Of a DNA stretch of 64,000 nucleotides, positions 56,054 through 64,000 are shown in pieces. The DNA is taken from positions 1 to 64,000 of the forward strand of contig NZ_JPQU01000032.1 of the NCBI RefSeq assembly GCF_000737245.1. Direction: 5' to 3'. The position numbers were made by a program, and so were the translations under genes. The stretch's first letter is position 1. Each line of letters begins with the position of its first letter. Below the pieces are notes generated by a model. The model saw only the letters and a program-made list of their open reading frames with translations, ran no database searches and was not told the DNA's origin. Origin of the DNA: Pseudomonas syringae. Lineage in GTDB: Bacteria; Pseudomonadota; Gammaproteobacteria; Pseudomonadales; Pseudomonadaceae.

Positions 56054-58231
56054 TTACAACCCCGCCAACAGATCCCGTGCGGTTTGCTGATGCTCTTCGT
56101 CGGACTCTTCGATCACTTCAAGCAATAACGCCCGAGCGCCCTCGATGTCGCCCTCGTCAATCATCACCTGAGCCTGATTCACCTTACTCAACGGCGCATC
56201 GTCCAGGTCGAGCAGGTCGAACTCCGAATTGTCATCCATGAAGCCATCGAGAAATGCATCGTCCAACGCGTCGCTGTTGGACTCGACGATAGGCACTTCA
56301 TCGGCGAAATCACTTAAAAACCGGTCATCCGATATCTCATGCACTTCAGGATACTCGGTGAGGTTGGAGGCGAAATCCGGGTCTACTTCAGGTTCCGCCT
56401 CCACGGCAGGTTTGTTGCGGATCGTCGCTGGGGTTTCAAACGGATCCACCAGGTCCCAATCGGCATCCAGAGACAAACTGTCCAGGTTCAGCTGGAAATC
56501 ATCCTCAGGTTCCGGATTCAAAGCGGCCGCTGCGCTCTCATCAAGCTCAGCCGGTTCTGCCGCAACATGGCTGGAAGCCAGGCCCACCGTGACTGGTGGT
56601 ATCAGTGCCGTCGCTGCTGGAGGCGCATCCACCGGTAGCTGATCAGCCGCCTTGAGCTTCGGATAGCGGGAGCGAACATCCTCGACCTGCTGTGGCGGAA
56701 CGCCGTTTTCAAGCGCTATGCGCTCTTCTGCGGCAAAGCCTGCCGAGTCGTTCTGTTCTCCCAGCAGTTCCAGCATCTTGATACGAATGTCAGTTCGCTC
56801 AGGCTGCTTGATCAACGCATCACGCAAAATACCCATGGCTTCAGCATAACGCCCATAGGCAATGTAGATGCTGACCCCATCCAGTGCATCAGGAGGGGCC
56901 GCAGCCGGACGGGAAGCAGCAGGACGTGATACGACCGGAGCGCTGACTGGCGCTACCGGAGCTGGCACTTCGTAAACCGGGACGGCAGGCGTCTGGGCCG
57001 GCTTTATCAGGTTATGTTCGGCCGAGACCGGTCCAGCCGAGTGCTCTTTCTGACGGTTGCGCCGTACCGAATACGCCAGTCCCAGCAGCAACAGCAAAAT
57101 GGCAACCGCACCGAGCAACAGCGGAGAGGCCAGAATGGAGTCGCCCTCGGGCTGGGTCGGAGCCTGTGGCGCCGGGGCAGCCGGTTTGCTGGTGACAGGC
57201 GCCGAGGCGACAGGAGCAGGCGCTACCGGCACGGCCGCCGCTTGAGGGGCGGCCGACTCACGCTCAGCCAATGCCATCTGCAAGCCCGAAATCTGTTTGT
57301 CGCGACCTTCCATCTGCTCTTGCAGGCTCTGTAACTGCAGGCGCAGATCGTCCACCGTCTTGCTCAGCGCCTGATTTTCAATGACCGACGCCGTCAATTG
57401 CTGGGCATTACGGGAAGCAGCGGCAGCCGGTGCTGTGCCGGATTGTGTGGCTGCGGCAGGAACCGGGTCTGGCGTCCCATTGCTGCTGGGCAGGACCGCC
57501 GCATCAGGCAGCGCCAGGCTCTGGCCGATTTTCAAGATTGCGCCATCGCCGCTGTTGAAAGTCTGCGGATTCAGGGCCTTGATGCCCTCCGCCAGCTTGC
57601 TCGCCGAAGCATTAGCGCCACTCCCCTGCACACGGCGGGCAATGGAATTGAGCGTATCGCCACTGGCAACCACGTAACGTTTGCCTTGAGAGGCCGTCGG
57701 TGGGGACACGGCCATGCGTGACTGGGGCGCAGCCTGAGCGGTGGAATCGCGATTGCGGCTGCTGACGGCCGCACGCCCGGCGGCAGAAGTCGCCGGGTCC
57801 AGCAGCAAAGTGTATTCGTGCTGCAAGTCTCCGTTGGGGCGGCTCAACTGGACCAGAAACTGCAGATACGGCTCGGTGACCGGCTTGTTGGACACCACGC
57901 GAATCACGCCACGGTTACCTTTAATGACCGGGGTGAAGCGCAGGTCGTTGAAAAAGAACTGCCGATCAACACCCGCCCGGGCAAAAGCCTCTGGGGAAGC
58001 CAGCTTGGCAACGATGTCTTCGGCGGTAAGCCCGGCGGTTTCCACCAGTTCGATTTCAGCATTGAGCGGCTGGTTGAGCGCCGAATGCAGCGTGATATCG
58101 CCCATTCCCAACGCCTGAGCAAGCGTCGTGTGCAGCATGGATACCGAAGCCATGGCGGCGATCATCAAGCCACGACGGACGGCCGCCCTGGCAAACCCTG
58201 CTGGCGTCGCCGCCTGAGAACTGTTGCGCAT
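56054..58231 (-). CDS. second FimV/HubP-type protein
   Basis: Start at MRNSSQAATPAG (58231) with AAGGG upstream, giving 725 residues. The layout repeats FimV: signal peptide (cut near AQA at 45), an N-terminal domain beginning GMGDITLHSALNQPLNAEIELVE, LysM (about 180-235), coiled coil (about 310-345), membrane helix (about 370-393), acidic cytoplasmic domain, and a C-terminal TPR-like domain (VNQAQVMIDEGDIEGARALL). Thus this genome has two FimV-type proteins. The shorter one is flanked by a MarR gene and has an unknown role, perhaps at a different pole or pilus system. Confidence 0.93.
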   Translation of the reverse strand: MRNSSQAATPAGFARAAVRRGLMIAAMASVSMLHTTLAQALGMGDITLHSALNQPLNAEIELVETAGLTAEDIVAKLASPEAFARAGVDRQFFFNDLRFTPVIKGNRGVIRVVSNKPVTEPYLQFLVQLSRPNGDLQHEYTLLLDPATSAAGRAAVSSRNRDSTAQAAPQSRMAVSPPTASQGKRYVVASGDTLNSIARRVQGSGANASASKLAEGIKALNPQTFNSGDGAILKIGQSLALPDAAVLPSSNGTPDPVPAAATQSGTAPAAAASRNAQQLTASVIENQALSKTVDDLRLQLQSLQEQMEGRDKQISGLQMALAERESAAPQAAAVPVAPAPVASAPVTSKPAAPAPQAPTQPEGDSILASPLLLGAVAILLLLLGLAYSVRRNRQKEHSAGPVSAEHNLIKPAQTPAVPVYEVPAPVAPVSAPVVSRPAASRPAAAPPDALDGVSIYIAYGRYAEAMGILRDALIKQPERTDIRIKMLELLGEQNDSAGFAAEERIALENGVPPQQVEDVRSRYPKLKAADQLPVDAPPAATALIPPVTVGLASSHVAAEPAELDESAAAALNPEPEDDFQLNLDSLSLDADWDLVDPFETPATIRNKPAVEAEPEVDPDFASNLTEYPEVHEISDDRFLSDFADEVPIVESNSDALDDAFLDGFMDDNSEFDLLDLDDAPLSKVNQAQVMIDEGDIEGARALLLEVIEESDEEHQQTARDLLAGL

Positions 58232-58334
58232 ACCAACCCTTATGGAAACCAAAGCAAGTTTCTCTGCAAATTCAATACAACGCGTGGACATTAATGTCCT
58301 GCTGCCAGTATGAGCGAGAAGCACCGCGTCCGCT

Positions 58335-58769
58335 TCAGGATCTTTCGAGGTTCGCCAGAATCTTCGTATGAACGCGCATACAAATCCGCAATTCTTCCTC
58401 GTCTATGCCAGCGAACAATTCGACTCGCAGCGCCGTGGCGATGGCTTCGATTTGTTGTATGAGAGGTCGGGCGCTGTCGCACAGGACGATTTTTTTTGCC
58501 CGGCGATCTTCAACGACGGCATGTCGCTGCACCAGCCCCTGGCTTTCAAGGCTATCGAGCAAACGGGCCAGGGTCGGGCCTTCGACGCCAACACTTTGCG
58601 CCAGTTCGCGCTGAGTGGGCGGTTCTTCGAAACGTGCGAGGTGCAGCAAAACCAGCCAGCGAGCCTGGGAAAGCCCCAGGTCAGCCAGACGTCTGTCCAG
58701 CTCTGCTCGCCATCCACGGGACATATTGGCAACCTGCATCCCGAAGCGGTGTTCATCAGTCATTGACAT
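58335..58769 (-). CDS. MarR-family transcriptional regulator
   Basis: The 144-residue protein has a winged helix, with PTQRELAQSVGVEGPTLARLLDSLE as the recognition region (about 51-75), and RRAKKIVLCDSARPLI as the wing. The length and pattern are typical of the MarR/SlyA type. Its position upstream of the second FimV-type gene, in the same orientation, suggests but does not prove that it controls that gene. Confidence 0.93.
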   Translation of the reverse strand: MSMTDEHRFGMQVANMSRGWRAELDRRLADLGLSQARWLVLLHLARFEEPPTQRELAQSVGVEGPTLARLLDSLESQGLVQRHAVVEDRRAKKIVLCDSARPLIQQIEAIATALRVELFAGIDEEELRICMRVHTKILANLERS

Positions 58770-58852
58770 AGAAAACTCACAGTTAAAACTAATTATTAGT
58801 CAGCTAAGCATGGCGATGGGAGTGAGGCAAGTGCTCCTGTGACAGAGTTCCT

Positions 58853-58937
58853 GTGGGAGCGATCTTGCTCGCGAATGGAGTCATTCCGCGTCAAACTTCT
58901 GCCATTGAACCGCCTTCGCGAGCAAGCTCGCTCCCAC
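58853..58937. repeat. REP-like palindrome pair (GTGGGAGCGATCTTGCTCGCGA)
   Basis: GTGGGAGCGATCTTGCTCGCGA and TCGCGAGCAAGCTCGCTCCCAC face each other, downstream of recQ. Confidence 0.93.
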
Positions 58938-58961
58938 GGGGTTCTGATGTCCCGCATTTCC

Positions 58962-61091
<2,130 letters not shown>

Positions 61092-61278
61092 AAAAACCCC
61101 AGATTGTCCTGCTGCACTGCAAAGCCGGGCAGTATACCCGAGGCATAAGAAGCAAAGGGCAGCATGGATATAAGCGGTCAAAATTAACTCAAGAGCGCAT
61201 TGCGTGGCCCTCGCCGCTGGCGCCCAAGGCGCTCAGGGCCTAGAATTCAGCATCGTTTATTTTCAAGGTAGTCCGTCA

Positions 61279-61866
61279 ATGTCCTTCGCTGAGCAACTAA
61301 ACCGCCTGCAAGCCTTCCTCGATGCTGATGAGCTGCATGACGAGGCACTGGACTACGTGGCCGCCCATGGCTACCTGACCGCCCTTTCCATCTGTGCCGA
61401 ATCCGTCCCCGAGCGGGAATGGATCGACGCCCTGTTCTCCGAGCCGCCGCATTACTCCGATGATGCCCAGCGCGCAGAGATCGAAGGCACGCTGATCCAG
61501 TTGCAGGCTCACATTGCCCGCCAACTGGCGTCGGATGAAGAATTTGAATTGCCATGCGACCTGGATCTGGGCGACGAGCCGGATGATTCCGATCTGCGCG
61601 GCTGGTGTATCGGCTTCATGGAAGGTGTGTTCCTGCGCGAAAGCGCCTGGTTCGAAACCGCCGAGGAAGAAGTCAGCGAAATGCTGCTGCCGATCATGGT
61701 CGGTTCCGGCCTGTTCGACGAGCAACCGGAATTCTCCGATATTGCTCAGGACGCCAACCTGATGGACGACATGATCGTCCAGATCCCGGAAGCGCTGACT
61801 GCCTTGTATCTGCTGTGCCAGGCACCGGACGAAAAACCGGCGATCCTCAAGCCTCGTCACCACTGA
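61279..61866 (+). CDS. UPF0149 / YecA family protein
   Basis: The 195-residue acidic protein starts MSFAEQLNRLQAFLDADEL after AAGGT. It has the YgfB/YecA-type helical pattern (LHDEALDYVAAHGYLTALSICAE, and RGWCIGFMEGVFLRESAW). It has no C-terminal SEC-C zinc motif. Function not known; in Pseudomonas a related YgfB protein affects ampDh3 and AlpA, but this one is more distant. Divergent from recQ. Confidence 0.92.
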   Translation: MSFAEQLNRLQAFLDADELHDEALDYVAAHGYLTALSICAESVPEREWIDALFSEPPHYSDDAQRAEIEGTLIQLQAHIARQLASDEEFELPCDLDLGDEPDDSDLRGWCIGFMEGVFLRESAWFETAEEEVSEMLLPIMVGSGLFDEQPEFSDIAQDANLMDDMIVQIPEALTALYLLCQAPDEKPAILKPRHH

Positions 61867-61876
61867 GTCTGCGCCT

Positions 61877-62278
61877 ATGGCGCAAGATTCGCCGCGCACG
61901 AGTCGTAATCGATTCGTGCGCTATGCACTTCAGGGCGTTGGCTGGTTAAGCGTGGCTTTGGGAGTGATCGGGATTTTCCTGCCGATCCTGCCTACCACGC
62001 CTTTTCTGTTGCTGGCCGCCGCCTGTTTTGCCCGCAGCTCCCCACGCTTCTATTGCTGGCTGATCAATCACAAACGACTTGGCCCTTGGATCCGCGACTA
62101 TCTCGAAGGCAACGGCATCCCGCTCAAGGGCAAGGTCTACGCCATCGTCACCATGTGGCTAAGCATTGCCCTCTCCTGCTATCTGGTTCCACTGCTGTGG
62201 GCCCGGATTTTCATGCTGAGCAGCGCGGTGCTGGTGACGATTTATATTTTGCGGCAGAAGACGTTGCGAAAGCCCTGA
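61877..62278 (+). CDS. DUF454 (YbaN-like) membrane protein
   Basis: The 133-residue protein has three to four hydrophobic segments. GVIGIFLPILPTTPFLLLAAACFARSSPRF and the INHKRLGPWIRDY motif are typical of DUF454/YbaN. It follows the YecA gene after 10 bp. The role is unknown. Confidence 0.93.
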   Translation: MAQDSPRTSRNRFVRYALQGVGWLSVALGVIGIFLPILPTTPFLLLAAACFARSSPRFYCWLINHKRLGPWIRDYLEGNGIPLKGKVYAIVTMWLSIALSCYLVPLLWARIFMLSSAVLVTIYILRQKTLRKP

Positions 62279-62312
62279 GCCGGGCGGCCTTGCTCTACCT
62301 TCTGCGGCTGAC

Positions 62313-62407
62313 GACGTGGGACCGGCTTCAGCCGGGAAGAGGCAAGTACATCCACTCTCTTTTTTCGTCTGAGATGCCGCCTTCCCGGCTGAAGCCGGTC
62401 CCACGTC
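62313..62407. repeat. REP-like palindrome pair (GACGTGGGACCGGCTTCAGCC)
   Basis: GACGTGGGACCGGCTTCAGCCGGGAAG and its inverted copy lie about 40 bp apart, in the convergent gap between the DUF454 gene and the adhesin gene. Confidence 0.93.
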
Positions 62408-62430
62408 GCTCCCCGCGCCTACCTTCCCAC

Positions 62431-64000
62431 TCACACCACATCCGCGCGCATCGAATGATCACTCAGCATCCCGGTAATGATGGCTGCAGCATCTGCGCCG
62501 CCCGCAACCATACCGCCCGCTCCGGCCGTCACGCCGTACTGGTTGGCCAGGTCGACACCGGCCAGGTCAATGGTTTGAGCGGAGCCGATTTCAATGGTCG
62601 AGACAACACTGTCGCCACTGCCGCTGACTTTGAACTGCAGAAAATCATCCAGCGAATCCGTTCCCGCCCCCAAGCCTTGCAACAGCTTCGACAGGTCCAG
62701 AGTGTCGGCGCCGACGCTGAAATCGGTGACAAGATCCTGCCCCACATCCCCCGCCAGCCATTTGAACGTGTCGTTGCCGCCACCGCCGGTGAGGGTGTCG
62801 TTGCCAAGCCCGCCGATCAGCACGTCATTACCCAACCCGCCGTTGATGAGGTTGGCTTCGTAATCCCCGGTGAGATGGTCGTCGAAATTCGAGCCGATCA
62901 GGTTCTGGATGTCGATCAAGGTATCGACGCCGGCCCCGCCGGTGTCCTGCGGGTCGGTTTGCGCCGTGCTGACGGTTATGTCCGATGAGGCCAGCTCATA
63001 ACTGACGGTGTTGTTGCCCGCGCCGCCATCAAGCACGTCATTGCCGGGGCCGCTGAACAGGATATCGTTGCCGTTATCGCCGTACAGAATGTTGTCGCCC
63101 GCTCCGCCACTGAGCACGTCGTTGCCATCGCCGCCGTGCAGGCTGTCGTCCTGGTTGCCGCCCAGCAGTACATCGTCACCCGTGGTACCCAACAACGTGC
63201 AGCCTTCCTGATAGTTGATGGTCAGCGCCGCAGAGTCGCTGCCGCCGTGAGCATCGTTGACGGTATAAAGGCTTTCGTAGGTCGGCGTGTTATCCACGGC
63301 GCTGTAGTCGATGGTAAGGGTAAGCGAGTACTCCACTGAGTGATGCGCTTCCCCCTCGTCCGGTTGGTTGACCAGCAGGATGCGATACACGCCGTCCTCG
63401 GTAGCGGTGAAGGTGCCACTGGCATCCAGCAGCTGGAAGTCGCCTTCGCCCATTTGCCAACCCACACCAATGTTGTCCCCGCAATTGCCGAGGGCGACGC
63501 TGACCGTTTCTCCGGCTTTGAGGTTCACGCTGTACAGATCCTGCGCGTTGGCCGCAGAGGCGTCATCAGCCCCCAGATAACCGTTGAGCACCACCAGCGC
63601 AGTCAGGTTGCCAGCGTTGAAAAAATCACTGCGTTGCAGGTTGTTCAGCTGATTGCTCAGCTTGTTCTGATGGCCGGAAAAATCCAGGGTTTTCAGGCAA
63701 TCATTGGAGAACCCTGCCCCGGCAGCTTGCCAGCCGGTACTGAAAACAGTCGGGGTAGCGTTCAACGGGTCGCCGTTTGCCGAGATATCGTTGGCAACCA
63801 GCAAGGCCGAGGGCACTTCAATGGAAGGAGCAAGCACGTTGGTGATCACGTGATCAGCCACTGCGGTTGGCCCTTGGGGGTCGATGACAGGAGCGCCAGG
63901 CACGTGGATTACCAGCTCGGCGCTGGCCAGATCGTGGTCGTTGTCACTGATCACATAACCGATGGTTTCGGTCAGCGCGACGCCACTGGAATCAAGCGAA
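62431..64000 (-). CDS. RTX-type secreted adhesin, C-terminal part (runs off the window)
   Basis: The frame is open to the window end: 523 residues are visible of what is likely a very large protein. In order there are an end of a cadherin/Ig-like repeat (SSGVALTETIGYVISDNDHDLASAELVIHV), a degenerate pre-peptidase-type domain (DLYSVNLKAGETVSVALGNCGD...GEGDFQLLD, about 170-245), then RTX nonapeptides (GTTGDDVLLGGNQDD, GGDGNDVLSGG, GDNGNDILFSG, GGLGNDVLIGG, GGGGNDTFKW). A VTDFSVGADTLDLSKLL segment and a hydrophobic end match type I secretion C-terminal signals. A protein like this needs a LapB/C/E-type exporter. No ABC transporter is in the window. Confidence 0.92.
   Translation of the reverse strand, partial: SLDSSGVALTETIGYVISDNDHDLASAELVIHVPGAPVIDPQGPTAVADHVITNVLAPSIEVPSALLVANDISANGDPLNATPTVFSTGWQAAGAGFSNDCLKTLDFSGHQNKLSNQLNNLQRSDFFNAGNLTALVVLNGYLGADDASAANAQDLYSVNLKAGETVSVALGNCGDNIGVGWQMGEGDFQLLDASGTFTATEDGVYRILLVNQPDEGEAHHSVEYSLTLTIDYSAVDNTPTYESLYTVNDAHGGSDSAALTINYQEGCTLLGTTGDDVLLGGNQDDSLHGGDGNDVLSGGAGDNILYGDNGNDILFSGPGNDVLDGGAGNNTVSYELASSDITVSTAQTDPQDTGGAGVDTLIDIQNLIGSNFDDHLTGDYEANLINGGLGNDVLIGGLGNDTLTGGGGNDTFKWLAGDVGQDLVTDFSVGADTLDLSKLLQGLGAGTDSLDDFLQFKVSGSGDSVVSTIEIGSAQTIDLAGVDLANQYGVTAGAGGMVAGGADAAAIITGMLSDHSMRADVV

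Overview
The window is chromosomal DNA of a Pseudomonas outside the P. aeruginosa species, most likely from the fluorescens/syringae side. The evidence is the gene order (accD-folC-dedD-cvpA-purF-metZ; tatD-pilZ-holB-tmk-mltG-pabC-fabF-acpP-fabG-fabD-plsX-rpmF; rne; murB-kdsB-lpxK-exbD-exbB-comEC), the FimV, Usg-1 and PilZ homologues, an RgsA-like small RNA in front of tatD, and many short palindromes of the GTGGGAGC, GTAGGAGC and GTGGGACCGGC types. Almost everything is conserved core genome. I see no prophage, insertion sequence, integrase, CRISPR array or defence cluster.

Layout. 1-13.5 kb: the end of a tRNA-Asp gene, a tRNA-Val gene, then a long leftward run (usg, fimV, truA, trpF, accD, folC, dedD, cvpA, purF, metZ, an SDR oxidoreductase). 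13.5-16.1 kb: two conserved proteins of unknown function, a TetR regulator, and a rightward small RNA with an RpoS-like -10 element. 16.1-26.3 kb: a leftward tatD/pilZ/holB/tmk/mltG/pabC group followed by the fatty-acid synthesis cluster, the latter led by yceD-rpmF-plsX. 26.4-34.6 kb: maf, sppA, a HAD phosphatase and rluC, then rne on the plus strand behind a leader of about 650 nt, then a MocA-like nucleotidyltransferase. 34.6-41 kb: leftward envelope genes (murB, kdsB, Trm112 family, lpxK, exbD, exbB, comEC). 41-46 kb: rluB, a DUF1289 gene, scpB, scpA, a YciO-type protein and a PHP phosphoesterase. 46-50.5 kb: yciB, yciI, a small coiled-coil membrane protein and a CpxR/CpxP/CpxA-like envelope-stress module. 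50.5-62.3 kb: nitroreductase, trkH, DUF962, LpxH-like phosphoesterase, EamA exporter, SelW-like protein, a second FimV-type protein, MarR regulator, recQ, UPF0149 and DUF454 genes, nearly all separated by palindromic repeats. 62.4 kb to the end: the C-terminal part of a large RTX-type secreted adhesin that runs off the window.

The genes worth reading together are the fatty-acid and phospholipid genes (accD, yceD-rpmF-plsX-fabD-fabG-acpP-fabF), the lipid A and peptidoglycan genes (kdsB, lpxK, murB, mltG), and the Cpx module, where a paired TTTAC site sits upstream of cpxP. No single new system is evident. The best leads are small: the RgsA-like RNA with two C-rich loops, the CpxR-like box, a near-leaderless promoter in front of yceD, a 13-bp tandem duplication that creates an 8-codon ORF bridging exbD and lpxK, a conserved Asd paralogue without its catalytic cysteine, and a composite repeat at 50.6-51.0 kb.
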